From contig NC_018581.1 in the NCBI RefSeq assembly GCF_000143885.2, forward strand, positions 1,984,001-2,048,000: a stretch of 64,000 bases of DNA, read 5' to 3'. The notes below the pieces were generated by a model. It worked only from the letters and a program-made list of their open reading frames with translations. It did not search any database and was not told the origin of the DNA. Below are positions 15,650-25,884 of the stretch, piece after piece. Position 1 is the stretch's first letter; each line of letters begins with the position of its first letter. A program made the translations under genes and the position numbers. The DNA is from Gordonia sp. KTR9. GTDB taxonomy: Bacteria > Actinomycetota > Actinomycetes > Mycobacteriales > Mycobacteriaceae.

Positions 15650-16822
15650 ATGTCCGACAACGTACTCAGTGCCATCGACCCAGGCATCTTCCGAAATGTG
15701 ATGGGGCACTATCCGACCGGTGTGGTGGTGGTGACCGGACGTGGAGACGACGGATCGGTGCTGGCCATGGTCGTCGGAACCTTCAGCTCGGTGTCGATGG
15801 ACCCGCCGCTGGTGTCCTTCATGCCGATGAAGACCTCGCGCACCTTCGAGAAGATGCGGGACTGCGAGTCGCTGTGCATCAACATTCTCGGGGGTGAGCA
15901 GGAAGACGTCGTCCTCACGATCGCGCAGCGGTGGGAGAACAAGCTCGACGGCATCGACTGGTTCCCGTCACCGTCGGGCGATCCGGTCCTGGCCGACTCG
16001 GTGGCCTGGATCGACACCCGCATCCGGAACGTCGTCGAGGCAGGCGATCACTGGATCGCGCTCTGCGAGGTGCGGGATCTGGCGGTGACCAACCCCGTGT
16101 CTCCGCTGATCTTCTTCCAGGGCGGCTATGGCAGTTTCGTGTCGACGTCGCTGATGGCCCGGATGGACCACGAGATCCTGCCGACGATCCACGCCGCGCA
16201 CGCGGCGCGTCCCCAGGTCGAGGCGCTGGCCACGTCCGCGCGGTGCGAGGTGTCCGTGCTCACCGCCGTCAGTCGCGACGAGATGGCGGTGGTCCTGTCG
16301 GCCACCGCGCCGGGCGTCGACCGCGAGGAGGGCCTGGCCTACCGCATCCCGATGGTGCCGCCGATCGGCGACACGTACGTGTTCGACCAGGACGGCGACA
16401 CCCGCGAGAGGTGGCTGGCCAAACTGCGAGACGCCGACGACGAGGTGCGACAGGTGCATCGCGACCGGCTCGACTTCGTACGGCAGCACGGATATCTCGT
16501 GTCCTTCTTGCCCGATGCGGGCTCGACCGCGTACGAGGAGATGCGGGCGGCGACGAAATCCTATGAGCGGGGCAGGTTGACGCCGTCACAGGAACGCGAG
16601 ATCTGCGAATCCATCGGGAAGTCGCCGATCGACTACCGCCTGCGCGACGTGCGAAGCGATCAGACCTACGACGTCGGCTCCATCGTGTTGCCGATCCGGG
16701 ACGCACGCGGCGGTTACTCGATGACGCTTCGGTTGTCACAGCTGCCACTGGGCGTGACCGGAGCCCAGGTGCAGGCGTGGATCGAGCAGGCCCGCGCGGT
16801 GGTGGAGGTGCTCGGGCGATGA
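15650..16822 (+). CDS. iacG: Flavin reductase fused to an IclR-like ligand-binding domain (IacG-like)
   Basis: 390 aa. Residues 1 to about 165 are an FMN-binding split-barrel flavin reductase (MGHYPTGVVVVTGRGDDG, FSSVSMDPPLVSF, SLCINILGG), which would give reduced flavin to the IacA-like monooxygenase. Residues from about 170 to the end look like the effector domain of IclR regulators (IHAAHAARPQVEALATSARCEVSVL through VGSIVLPIRDARGGYSMTLRLS), without any helix-turn-helix. The fusion may allow ligand control of flavin reduction. Known IacG proteins, as I recall them, have only the reductase domain. Start ATG after GGAGAAG; overlaps the next gene by ATGA. Confidence 0.8.
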   Translation: MSDNVLSAIDPGIFRNVMGHYPTGVVVVTGRGDDGSVLAMVVGTFSSVSMDPPLVSFMPMKTSRTFEKMRDCESLCINILGGEQEDVVLTIAQRWENKLDGIDWFPSPSGDPVLADSVAWIDTRIRNVVEAGDHWIALCEVRDLAVTNPVSPLIFFQGGYGSFVSTSLMARMDHEILPTIHAAHAARPQVEALATSARCEVSVLTAVSRDEMAVVLSATAPGVDREEGLAYRIPMVPPIGDTYVFDQDGDTRERWLAKLRDADDEVRQVHRDRLDFVRQHGYLVSFLPDAGSTAYEEMRAATKSYERGRLTPSQEREICESIGKSPIDYRLRDVRSDQTYDVGSIVLPIRDARGGYSMTLRLSQLPLGVTGAQVQAWIEQARAVVEVLGR

Positions 16823-17382
16823 CCGATGTGCAGGTCGACGCCAGGATCGCCACTCTGGTGGCCCGCATCGAGACGCTGGAGGCCGAAGCCGACATCCGGC
16901 GGATTCAGGCTCGGTACATGTTCCTGTGTGACACCCCGTGTCCCGAGCCCGGTGTCGCCGACGACGCCGAGCGCATCGAGCTCATCCTCGACCTCTACAC
17001 CGACGACGCGCTGTGGGAGGGCGTCGGCGAGTACTACGACGGTCAGTTCGGGCGCGCGGAGGGCAAGCAGGCGATCCGCGAACATTTTCAGCGCTTCTGG
17101 GGTGAGAAGCGTGACCCCGCACTGTTGCTCAACGCGCACTACCTCACCTCGGAGCAGATCCACGTCGACGGCGAAGACGCGGAGGGGCAGTGGATTCACA
17201 TGCAGCCCTGGCTGTTCGGAGACGGAACGGCGCTCCTGCGATCGAGTCGACTGAACAACGCGTTCCGTAGAAGCGACGGGCGCTGGCGGATCACCCGCAC
17301 GCGTACCGAGAACGTCTTCATCGCACCGTTGCCGACGGGATTCGCGGAGAGCTACCCGTCGGCGTCGGTGTTGATGGGCTGA
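16819..17382 (+). CDS. iacI: SnoaL-like/NTF2-fold protein (IacI-like)
   Basis: 187 aa. Seen: an N-terminal helix with the IRRIQARYMFLCDTP segment, LDLYTDDALWEGV, and FRRSDGRWRITRTRTENVFIAP near the end, typical of SnoaL_4/NTF2-like ring-hydroxylase-related folds. In iac clusters IacI belongs to this fold and has an accessory role in an early step. It overlaps the flavin reductase gene by 4 bp and closes the island. A strong inverted repeat (17418-17449) follows 36 bp after the stop. Confidence 0.75.
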   Translation: MTDVQVDARIATLVARIETLEAEADIRRIQARYMFLCDTPCPEPGVADDAERIELILDLYTDDALWEGVGEYYDGQFGRAEGKQAIREHFQRFWGEKRDPALLLNAHYLTSEQIHVDGEDAEGQWIHMQPWLFGDGTALLRSSRLNNAFRRSDGRWRITRTRTENVFIAPLPTGFAESYPSASVLMG

Positions 17383-17417
17383 GGCGTACGGGGATGGGCG
17401 TACGGGGGATGCCACGG

Positions 17418-17449
17418 CAACCGGTGCGCGTGCTCATGCGCACCGGTTG
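17418..17449. terminator. Bidirectional terminator between iacI-like and DUF222 genes
   Basis: Perfect 12-bp stem CAACCGGTGCGC / GCGCACCGGTTG with an 8-nt loop (17430-17437), in the gap between two convergent genes. No U-tract is present, as is common in high-GC actinobacteria. It can serve both strands. Confidence 0.8.
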
Positions 17450-17462
17450 ACCCGGTCCGTCC

Positions 17463-19099
17463 CTAGAAGGGTGGCGGGTTGGCGTCGTTCCAGCGTTTCT
17501 CGGCGCGCTGTTGGCGTCGGAAGTCGTTGGTGCGCATCTGGTTCAGTGTGTCGCGTGCCGGGTGATCGGGAGGCCGGCCGGGAGCGAGCCGGTTGAACAG
17601 GTCGCGTCCGTTGTAGGCGTTGCCGACGAACATGTGGCCGGTGGGTGTGGTGAACCAGGCCGTCAGGAACTCGTCCTGGTGGTCCTGCCAGCTGGTGAAG
17701 GTCTTGATCCGGTGGTGAAAAACCGGCACAGCGGTTTGAGGTTGCGCGCTTCGGTGCGGCCACCGCGACGTGGGTCGGTGTGGTCGAACGGATCGGTGTG
17801 GTCGAGGTCGATCTGCCACACCGGGGCGTTGCAGCCCGGGAAGGTGCAGCACAACTCGCCCGCACGCACCAGCGCCTGGAGCTTTCTCGACGGGGTGTAC
17901 CGGGTCACTGAACTGTTCGCGGCGGGTCCCGGTGGCGCGTCGGGGTCGGCGGGGGTGGGCTGGATGTAGGTGCGTCGGGCTTCGGCGAGCAGCCGGCGGG
18001 CGGTGTCGGCGTCGATGATGCCGTGCCGGTCGAGGAACGCGGGGTCGTCATCGAGGCCGATCAGCGTCGACAGGTTGACCACGATGTGGAAGGTCGCGCG
18101 CGGAGCGTGCGACGGCGACGACGAAGCGGCCGACTCGTGCGGCTCGGCGACGATCGCGTCGACGGCTGGTGCGTCGGCGGGAGTGTCGGTGTCGCCCCTG
18201 GTTTCGTCGAGCTCCTGTCCCGCAGTGGTGTCGGGTTCGGCTGCGGCAGCGTCGCAGTCGGCGCAGCGGCATGTCAGGGCGACTTCGCCGCGGGCGAGTG
18301 CTTTGAGGGCGTCGGCGCGTCGCATGGGCAGGGTGCGCGGGTCCCCGGGGTGCACCGCTGCGGCCATCGCGGATAGGCGGGCGTTGAATTCGGCGGCGTC
18401 GGCGTCGGGCAAGGTACCCGAGATCCGGGATTGGCCGGGGGTGAACCGATCCGGGGTGATCGACACGTTGCGGTCGGCGGTCACCCGCTCTTTGCGTCGC
18501 CGGAGCGCGTCGGGTGCCCACGCGGCGACGATGGCGTCGACCATGGCGGTGAAGCGTGCTGTGGACATGGGTGCGCGGGCGAAGATGGCCTCGGCGAGGT
18601 GGGCGTCGACGGTCTGCATCTCGTCGGCGTCGGTGATCAGGTCGGTGCGTTTGAGTGCGATGAGGAAGCGGCGCTTGTCGATTCGTCCGCAGGCCAGGGC
18701 GTGGCCGGTGAAGGACAGTCGGTAGCGCAGGGCGTCACCGGCCATGATGAGGTCTTTGGCCTCGGCCGGGGTCACCGTGAGGGTGGCGCCGACTTCGGCG
18801 ATGGCCTGCTCGAGCCCGTCGGGCCCGAACTGTTCGTAGGGGTCCTCACCGGCGGCCACCCGCGCCGACAGCGCGTCGAACGCTTCGAGGGAGTCGAGTT
18901 CACCGCTGTGCACCTCGGCGCGTCGCTGCGCGTAGTCCATCGCACGTTCGTCGTGAATGAGGCTGGCCACGGTCATCATCCGATGCGCCGCCGAAGCAGC
19001 CAGTCCCGCACAATGATTCAGGACCTCGACGAGTTCGGCGGCAGAAAGTTCATCGTCAGGGCTAAGGCGCGGTTCAACGGAGTCCGGTGACGAAGCCAC
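17463..19099 (-). pseudogene. DUF222 / HNH endonuclease-domain protein (13E12 repeat family), frameshifted
   Basis: An N-terminal DUF222 domain begins near SPDDELSAAELVEVLNHCAG. The C-terminal HNH domain begins LDHTDPFDHTDPRRGG. In the first frame the protein runs to NLKPLCRF and then shifts at a run of five A on the plus strand (17718-17722). In another frame it continues as HHRIKTFTSWQDHQDEFLTA to the stop at 17463, restoring the expected HH motif and C-terminus. One extra T, or two fewer, in the run would join the frames. It is either a decayed gene, a sequencing error, or programmed slippage. I placed the start at GTG 19099, about 50 bp from a LexA box. 13E12-family genes in M. tuberculosis are known SOS-regulated genes. 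Confidence 0.8.
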
Positions 19100-19147
19100 C
19101 GAACCCTGGGAATCGACCCCCGCCCCTGCGCCATGTTCCCAGTGTAC

Positions 19148-19163
19148 TCGAACATATGTTCGA
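19148..19163. promoter_or_regulatory. LexA (SOS) box of the DUF222/HNH gene
   Basis: TCGAACATATGTTCGA is a perfect 16-bp palindrome and an exact match to the mycobacterial LexA box TCGAACNNNNGTTCGA. It lies about 50 bp upstream of the DUF222 start on the minus strand. It is the only such box I found in the window. Confidence 0.92.
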
Positions 19164-19254
19164 GTCAAGGGTTTTGTCTTCTTCGACGGTCTGCACAGGT
19201 AACCATGACGCACCGACAGATTATGCGCGTCATCGTGTGCTGGTTCTGCGAGAC

Positions 19255-19617
19255 TCAGCCGATCCCGCGCGAGAACGGTTGCTCGACAGCCAGATCGAGC
19301 GCACCCTCCGCGAATCGCGACACCGGCCCGATCGCGGCGTCGAGCGCCTCGTCGTAACCGTCGCGTGCCTCGCCCCAGAGCCGGCCGGACGAACCGTCCG
19401 ACGTGAGCCCGATCAGCGCGATGAGCTCCCCGGTGGTCGGGATGCAGATCGCCCAGACGAATCGGGTCTCGGACTCCCAATCACGCTCTGCCGCGGCGAC
19501 GTACGCGGTGGGGTCGTCGACCTGGAGAAGAGACAACGCCGGGACGTCGGTGATCCGCTCGTCCGCACGAAGCGCACGCAGATACCACGTCCCGGCGTTG
19601 ATCTCGACTGGTTGCAT
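19255..19617 (-). CDS. Short GNAT-like (RimJ-type) acetyltransferase, possibly truncated
   Basis: 120 aa starting at ATG 19617 after AGGACA. Sequence features such as GTWYLRALRADERI, WESETRFVWAICIPTTGELIALIGL and GRLWGEARDGYDEALDAAI recall the RimJ/RimL branch of GNAT N-acetyltransferases, which use acetyl-CoA. It is shorter than the usual 170-190 aa and the acetyl-CoA pyrophosphate loop (Q/RxxGxG/A) is missing. It may be an inactive remnant or a stand-alone variant. It lies alone between the DUF222 gene and the accA3 3' end. Confidence 0.55.
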   Translation of the reverse strand: MQPVEINAGTWYLRALRADERITDVPALSLLQVDDPTAYVAAAERDWESETRFVWAICIPTTGELIALIGLTSDGSSGRLWGEARDGYDEALDAAIGPVSRFAEGALDLAVEQPFSRGIG

Positions 19618-19647
19618 TGTCCTGGTGCCGCGTTGACCCTTCGTGAC

Positions 19648-19779
19648 GCCCCTCCGCAAGCTTCGGGGCTCCTCAGGGAGCAGGGGAGGCTTGCGAGCTT
19701 CGCGGCCCTTCGAGGCTCGTCGCTTGCGCTCCTCGCACCTCAGGGAGCAGGAGCGGGCTCGCTACTCAGGGAACAGGGG
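19648..19779. repeat. Intergenic repeat block after accA3
   Basis: Three near-identical copies of CTCAGGGAGCAGG occur at 19672-19684, 19739-19751 and 19765-19777 (the last with one change). A GCTCC/GGAGC hairpin surrounds the first, and GCTCGTCGCTTGCGCTCC lies between the first two. The block fills the space from the accA3 stop to the upstream start of the GNAT-like gene. Its GCTCGYnGCTTnGCTCC-type core resembles those at 2795-2902 and 29383-29465, suggesting a dispersed 3'-flanking repeat family. Confidence 0.75.
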
Positions 19780-21582
19780 CTACTTCAGCTCGAGCAGTAC
19801 CGTGCCCTGGGTGACCGCGGCGCCGGCCTCGATGGTGAGGCCGGTGACGACGCCGTCCTTGTGGGCGGTGACCGGGTTCTCCATCTTCATGGCCTCGAGC
19901 ACGACGACCAGATCGCCGGCGGCGACTTCCTGGCCCTCTTCGACGGCAACCTTGACGACGGTGCCCTGCATGGGAGCGGCCACGGCGTCACCGGAGACGG
20001 CTGCGCCGCCACCCTTCTTGCGCGACCGTGCCTTCGGCTTCTTGCGGACGACGCCGTTGGCCGATCCGCCACCGCCGCCGAGCGCGAGATCGCCGGGCAG
20101 CGACACCTCGACGCGACGGCCGCCGACCTCGACGACGACGTTCTGCCGCGGCGCGGCCTCGTCCTCTTCGATGGGCTCGCCACCGGTGTACGGCTCGATC
20201 GGGTTCTCCCAATCGGTCTCGATCCACTTGGTGTAGACGTCGAACTTCTCACCGTCGCCGATGAAGGCGGGGTTGGAGACGATGTGCCGATGGAACGGGA
20301 TGACCGTTGCCAGGCCCTCGACCTGGAACTCGGCGAGTGCGCGCCGCGAACGTTCGAGAGCCTGCTCGCGGGTCTCGCCGGTGACGATCAGCTTGGCCAG
20401 CATCGAGTCGAACTGTCCGCCGATGACGTCGCCCTCGACGACACCGGAGTCGACGCGCACGCCGGGGCCGGTCGGCTCCTTGTAGACCGAGATCGGTCCG
20501 GGGGCGGGCAGGAAGTTGCGGCCCGCGTCCTCGCCGTTGATCCGGAACTCGAAGGCGTGACCGCGCGGCGTCGGGTCCTCGGTGAACTCCAGCTTCTCGC
20601 CGTTGGCGATGCGGAACTGCTGACGCACGAGGTCGATGCCCGCGGTCTCCTCGGTGACCGGGTGCTCGACCTGCAGGCGGGTGTTGACCTCGAGGAACGA
20701 GACCAGTCCGTCGCTGCCGACCAGGAACTCGACGGTGCCGGCGCCGTAGTAACCGGCCTCGCGGCAGATGGCCTTGGCCGACTCGTGGATCTTGGTGCGC
20801 TGCTCGGCGGTGAGGAACGGCGCGGGCGCCTCCTCGACCAGCTTCTGGAAGCGACGCTGCAGCGAGCAGTCGCGAGTGCCGGCGACGATGACGTTGCCGT
20901 GCTGGTCGGCGATGACCTGGGCCTCCACGTGGCGCGCCTTGTCCAGGTAGCGCTCGACGAAGCACTCGCCGCGACCGAACGCCGCAACGGCCTCGCGGGT
21001 GGCCGACTCGAACAGGTGCGGGATCTCCTCGATGGTGTACGCGACCTTCATGCCGCGTCCGCCGCCGCCGAATGCCGCCTTGATGGCGACCGGCACGCCG
21101 TGCTCCTTGGCGAACGCGACGACCTCGTCGGCGTTCTTCACCGGGTCCTTGGTGCCAGGGGCCATCGGGGCGTCGGCCTTGAGTGCGATGTGACGCGCGG
21201 TGACCTTGTCGCCCAGGTCGCGGATCGACTGCGGTGACGGACCGATCCAGATGAGCCCGGCGTCGATGACGGCCTGCGCGAAGTCGCCGTTCTCCGACAG
21301 GAAGCCGTAGCCGGGATGGATCGCGTCCGCACCGGACTTCTTGGCTGCGTCGAGGATCTTGTCGAAGACCAGGTACGACTCCGCCGAGGTCTGCCCGCCC
21401 AGTGCGAAAGCCTCGTCGGCGAGCTTGACGAACAGCGCGTTCGCGTCGGGCTCGGCGTAGACGGCGACGCTCGCGATGCCTGCATCCCGGGCGGCGCGGA
21501 TCACGCGGACAGCGATCTCGCCGCGGTTGGCGATGAGGACCTTGCTGATTGCGGACGGGGTGTTCGCAGAGGTACTGGGCAC
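19780..21582 (-). CDS. accA3: Acyl-CoA carboxylase alpha subunit (biotin carboxylase + BCCP), AccA3-like
   Basis: 600 aa. N-terminal biotin carboxylase ([22 protein letters not shown]-grasp loop GGGGRGMK; catalytic [15 protein letters not shown]), a linker, and a C-terminal biotinyl carrier domain with EAMKM, biotinylated at K566. It carboxylates biotin for acetyl- and propionyl-CoA carboxylase complexes and in mycobacteria also for the long-chain AccD4 complex that feeds mycolate condensation. GTG start at 21582 with AGGAGAAC upstream. The accD5/accE5 partners lie 5-7 kb away, as in M. tuberculosis. Own promoter expected in 21583-21758. Confidence 0.95.
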   Translation of the reverse strand: MPSTSANTPSAISKVLIANRGEIAVRVIRAARDAGIASVAVYAEPDANALFVKLADEAFALGGQTSAESYLVFDKILDAAKKSGADAIHPGYGFLSENGDFAQAVIDAGLIWIGPSPQSIRDLGDKVTARHIALKADAPMAPGTKDPVKNADEVVAFAKEHGVPVAIKAAFGGGGRGMKVAYTIEEIPHLFESATREAVAAFGRGECFVERYLDKARHVEAQVIADQHGNVIVAGTRDCSLQRRFQKLVEEAPAPFLTAEQRTKIHESAKAICREAGYYGAGTVEFLVGSDGLVSFLEVNTRLQVEHPVTEETAGIDLVRQQFRIANGEKLEFTEDPTPRGHAFEFRINGEDAGRNFLPAPGPISVYKEPTGPGVRVDSGVVEGDVIGGQFDSMLAKLIVTGETREQALERSRRALAEFQVEGLATVIPFHRHIVSNPAFIGDGEKFDVYTKWIETDWENPIEPYTGGEPIEEDEAAPRQNVVVEVGGRRVEVSLPGDLALGGGGGSANGVVRKKPKARSRKKGGGAAVSGDAVAAPMQGTVVKVAVEEGQEVAAGDLVVVLEAMKMENPVTAHKDGVVTGLTIEAGAAVTQGTVLLELK

Positions 21583-21708
21583 TTGTTCTCCTGGGCCTTA
21601 CTCGTACTCGGTGCTCACGACGCGGTAGCGCACGCGACACGGTTGTCGGACGTCGGTCAAGTCTGGTGGTACGCCGTCACCGGCCGGGATGCGGACGGCG
21701 AGGGCGCT

Positions 21709-21735
21709 GCGACACCTTCGAGGTGCAGGTGTCGC
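21709..21735. promoter_or_regulatory. Nested inverted repeat upstream of accA3
   Basis: GCGACACC (21709-21716) pairs with GGTGTCGC (21728-21735), and an inner CACC/GGTG hairpin with a TTCGA loop is nested in it. It lies about 130 bp before the accA3 start. It might be an operator or a 5'-leader element; there is no match to a known site. Confidence 0.4.
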
Positions 21736-21758
21736 GACCTTCCGGGCAATACCCTAGC

Positions 21759-21780
21759 CCACCGAGCAATCGTTCGGTGG
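21759..21780 (-). terminator. Stem-loop after the PapA-like gene
   Basis: CCACCGA/TCGGTGG 7-bp arms with an 8-nt loop, 10 bp beyond the stop of the upstream minus-strand gene. Position suggests transcription from the sseA-sufE-papA unit ends here, before accA3. Confidence 0.5.
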
Positions 21781-21789
21781 AGCCCTGGG

Positions 21790-23385
21790 TCACAACGCCG
21801 GAGAGAATGTGCTCGCATCACCGAGGCTGCGGATCAGTTGGGCGAAACCGTGCAGGTAGGCATGGACAGGACCAGCGGAAGCGTCGATGTCGGGACGGGG
21901 ATCGCGTTGGTCGCCCGGGTCGGTAAATGTGATGATTCCCTCATGTTGGGCCTCCAGCACGTTCCCGGACGGCGGGTGCGCGGCAGCCGTGCTGCCCGCC
22001 AGGACGCCCCGGTCGGGGACGTCGGTCGCCGAGGATTCGACGCCGAGATCGTGCAGCGGCGACTCCCAGGGGAATCGGGCGGAGTACCGCAGCCCCGACG
22101 GCGTTCGGTTGATCCAGATGTACACCTCGTCGGGCGAGTAGCTGTGACTCCGGATCACTTTCGCGCGCCCCGCGTCGGCGGCACCCGCCCCCGGTGCGTA
22201 GCGGGTGTCGATGAACGAGATCACGAAGCGGGGTCCACCCTCGTGACCGATCAGGTCCGCCACCCGTAGGAAGGGCAGCGAGGCGCCCTGGCGTCCGCGT
22301 TTGAGCGCGGCGGTCGACCGGGCGACGGTCTGATCGAACGTCGGTGAGTCGGACATGTCCACACAGAACGGGGCGACCCCCACGAACCAGCCGAGTGAGG
22401 TCAGCCAGCGGGCATCGTCGCGGGTGTGCCGCGGCAGCACACAGCGGAACTTCCGATCACCGGTCAGCTCGTGGTGGACCACCGCGAAGGCCGCGAGCAC
22501 CCCGGCGGTCAGTGTCCCGCCGGCCTCGGAGCAGATCGCGGTGAACCGATTGGCCGTCGCGTCGTCGGCGATCACACCCCACAGCGACTCCTGAGGCTGC
22601 GAGGCGTCGTCGACGGGATCGTCGGCGGTCGGCGCCGTGGGCGCGGTCGTGTGCAGACCGGGCATGTCTCCGTTCCCGGCAGCCAGGAACTCCGACCACA
22701 GGCCGACGGCCGGGTGGTCGCTGCCGGTCTGGTCGGCGTCCCGGCGTTCCTCTGCGCTGAAGTCGACATAGCTGCCTACCTCGGGCAGGTTCGCGCCGCG
22801 GTGCTCTCGTGCCGCCCGGTACATCGACACCAGCTCCTGCTGCGCCATGATCAACGAGTACCCGTCCACCAACGAGTGGTCGGCGGCGAAGAGCAGGGTG
22901 AACGACCGTTCGCGACCGACCGTCGCGAACCGATACGCCGGCCAGTGCAGCGGCGCGGTCGCACGATCGAACGACCCGGCCAGCTGCTCGACGAGGGGAC
23001 CGGATTCGGAGTACCAGCCGACCCGGCCCATCTTGAGTTTCACCGTGCCGGGCGCGGTGGTGAGTCGCTGCAGACCGGATCCCTTGATCACCACGTGACT
23101 CCGCAGCACCTCGTGCCGGTCGATCCACTGGGTCAGCACCGACCGGATCGCCGGGATCGACAGCGGCTCGTCGAACTCGATGCTCAACCCGAGCCATGCC
23201 TCGCGTCCACCCTCGCGACGGGTGCGGACCCGGTAGTCGAACGCGGAGCGGAGATGCTGCTCGTGGTTGTGCGAGGTCAGACGAGAGTCGAAGTCCCAGT
23301 TGCCCAGCCCACCCGGCACATACGGCGTCCACTCGACGAGACCGCCGGGAGCGATGGGTTCGTCGCGGATCTGGATGAACTTCAT
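21790..23385 (-). CDS. PapA-like / condensation-domain acyltransferase
   Basis: 531 aa. It starts [15 protein letters not shown] and has the chloramphenicol acetyltransferase-like condensation fold. The active-site motif is [10 protein letters not shown] (the HxxxDG signature), with the [12 protein letters not shown] segment before it and [11 protein letters not shown] later in the fold. Mycobacterial Pap proteins esterify trehalose or diols with polyketide or fatty acyl chains; this single-domain protein is likely an acyltransferase for a surface glycolipid. No polyketide synthase lies nearby. It overlaps the sufE gene by ATGA, which is odd for a lipid enzyme. I know no equivalent in the M. 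tuberculosis accA3-sufE interval. Confidence 0.78.
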   Translation of the reverse strand: MKFIQIRDEPIAPGGLVEWTPYVPGGLGNWDFDSRLTSHNHEQHLRSAFDYRVRTRREGGREAWLGLSIEFDEPLSIPAIRSVLTQWIDRHEVLRSHVVIKGSGLQRLTTAPGTVKLKMGRVGWYSESGPLVEQLAGSFDRATAPLHWPAYRFATVGRERSFTLLFAADHSLVDGYSLIMAQQELVSMYRAAREHRGANLPEVGSYVDFSAEERRDADQTGSDHPAVGLWSEFLAAGNGDMPGLHTTAPTAPTADDPVDDASQPQESLWGVIADDATANRFTAICSEAGGTLTAGVLAAFAVVHHELTGDRKFRCVLPRHTRDDARWLTSLGWFVGVAPFCVDMSDSPTFDQTVARSTAALKRGRQGASLPFLRVADLIGHEGGPRFVISFIDTRYAPGAGAADAGRAKVIRSHSYSPDEVYIWINRTPSGLRYSARFPWESPLHDLGVESSATDVPDRGVLAGSTAAAHPPSGNVLEAQHEGIITFTDPGDQRDPRPDIDASAGPVHAYLHGFAQLIRSLGDASTFSPAL

Positions 23386-23819
23386 GCCCCGGACAGGTCG
23401 GGGACCTGGGCGCGAACCTGGGCCTTGATCCGGCCCAGCATGCCCGCCATACCTCTCAGACGCAGCGGACTCACCGCGCTCCCGAGTCCGAGGTCGTAGT
23501 AGAAATCCGATGGCACGCCGAGGATCTCGCGCGCTGACGCGGTGTCGAGCCCCTGGTGCAGGATCGCCGCGAAACCGCGCGTCGTCGGCGCCTCGCGCGG
23601 AGCGCTGAAGTACAACCGCACCGACGACTGGTCGCCGGCGTCGACCGACAGGAACACCGGGGACTGGCACTCGGGTACCGGTTCCATCGCATCCTGCTCG
23701 AGATGCGCCGGCAGGTCCGGCAATTCGCCGGCGAACTCGAGCAGGAGCGTGATCTTGTCGGAATCGCCGAGGGCGCCGAAGTCGTCGACGATCTCGGCCA
23801 GGGCTGGGGGCAGACTCAT
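23382..23819 (-). CDS. sufE: SufE-like sulfur acceptor protein
   Basis: 145 aa. [28 protein letters not shown] opens the SufE fold, and the acceptor cysteine is C51 in [10 protein letters not shown]. SufE takes persulfide sulfur from a cysteine desulfurase for Fe-S assembly. In mycobacteria the gene is paired with sseA, as here (13 bp apart), so it may work with that sulfurtransferase. It overlaps the condensation-domain gene downstream. The homologue is Rv3284 as I recall. Confidence 0.9.
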   Translation of the reverse strand: MSLPPALAEIVDDFGALGDSDKITLLLEFAGELPDLPAHLEQDAMEPVPECQSPVFLSVDAGDQSSVRLYFSAPREAPTTRGFAAILHQGLDTASAREILGVPSDFYYDLGLGSAVSPLRLRGMAGMLGRIKAQVRAQVPDLSGA

Positions 23820-23832
23820 CGTGCGGTCGGGC

Positions 23833-24729
<897 letters not shown>

Positions 24730-24882
24730 GGTGCTCTCCAGCTCGCTGTTCGGACGTTCCGCGTGGATCACGCGCGGACCATCTGCGGTCCCGCTGATAA
24801 AGCGTAGGGCATCGGCCGGAGCGTGCTTCGATCAGACGACAAACCGCAGGTGAAACGGGTCATCGCCTGCTAGGTTCGCCGA

Positions 24883-25881
24883 ATGATCGATCGACGCGGC
24901 CCCCTCGCGATGCGGTGGGCGGTCTCCTTGGCCGTCGTGGCGGCACTGACCGTCGGGAGCGGATGCTCGCTGATCCCGTCCGACGATTCGGGGCAGGCTC
25001 CCGCCTCGTCCGCGTCGACGAGCGCCACGCCGAGCCCGACGCAGTCGCGCTCGCCGGACACCTCCGGATCGGATTCCGCCGGACCGGGCGACCCGGCCCA
25101 GTGCCGCCCCGACGACTGCCCGAAGCTGCCGACGCCGACCGCGGAACTCATGACGAGCGGGGTGAACCCGGCCAACGTCGACACCGCGGTCCCCGAGTAC
25201 CTCACGACCCTCCTCGACGACCTCGACCAGACATGGGGCGGTTGGTTCGACGAACTCGGCTGGGGCGATCCAGCACCCGGCCGGGTCCTCATCGAATCCG
25301 GCACCTCGTTCACCACCGAATGCATTGTCGGTGACGAGGATTCGAGTCCGGTACCGATTCCCTCCGACGAGGCGAACGCGTTCTTCTGCGGTGTGGACAC
25401 CGAACCCAACGGCCAGGGCACCCCGACCGAGGGAAGCGTCGTCCTGCCGGTCGAGACCTTCGCGGCGATCTGGGACGGCAACGTCTTCGGGGTGCCGTCG
25501 CCGATCGTCGGGGACTTCACCGCGGCGATCGTGGTCGCGCACGAGTACGGCCACAACATCGTGTTCCGGATGGCCGAGGCCTTCGACATCCCGGACAGTC
25601 GACTCCCGGCAGGCAAGAACAGCGAACTGATCGCCGACTGCCTGGCCGCGAACTGGGGTGCGACCGCCTATCAGCGGGATGCGCTCGGCGCCAAGGAGGT
25701 CCTGCAGGTCGCAAGTCTGCTGCCGATCATCGGCGACACCGGCGGCGCCTCCGGGCACGGATCGGCACGCGAACGCGCGGTGGCCCTGACGGTGGGGCTC
25801 ACCGGCCCGCAGTTCAACCGCCAGGGACAGCCCGTGGACTGCATCGAGAGGTACTGGCCGGAGTTCTTCGAGGTGGAGTGA
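24883..25881 (+). CDS. Secreted lipoprotein with zinc metallopeptidase motif
   Basis: 332 aa. A signal peptide ends in the lipobox VGSGC with acylated C28, followed by a Ser/Thr/Pro-rich linker (30-70). The catalytic zinc motif is H220-E-Y-G-H224 in VVAHEYGHNIVF, and SELIADCLAANW supplies a likely third ligand Glu about 30 residues later. This is the pattern of the putative neutral zinc metallopeptidase (YpfJ-like) group. It would act on proteins outside the membrane; the target is unknown. It stands alone on the plus strand between sseA and maf. Confidence 0.82.
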   Translation: MIDRRGPLAMRWAVSLAVVAALTVGSGCSLIPSDDSGQAPASSASTSATPSPTQSRSPDTSGSDSAGPGDPAQCRPDDCPKLPTPTAELMTSGVNPANVDTAVPEYLTTLLDDLDQTWGGWFDELGWGDPAPGRVLIESGTSFTTECIVGDEDSSPVPIPSDEANAFFCGVDTEPNGQGTPTEGSVVLPVETFAAIWDGNVFGVPSPIVGDFTAAIVVAHEYGHNIVFRMAEAFDIPDSRLPAGKNSELIADCLAANWGATAYQRDALGAKEVLQVASLLPIIGDTGGASGHGSARERAVALTVGLTGPQFNRQGQPVDCIERYWPEFFEVE

Positions 25882-25884
25882 CGG

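Noticed and set aside
19087..21237. A 716-aa plus-strand open frame opposite accA3
   Set aside because: Antisense shadow of a high-GC gene. No homologous sequence, and accA3 on the other strand carries full catalytic motifs.
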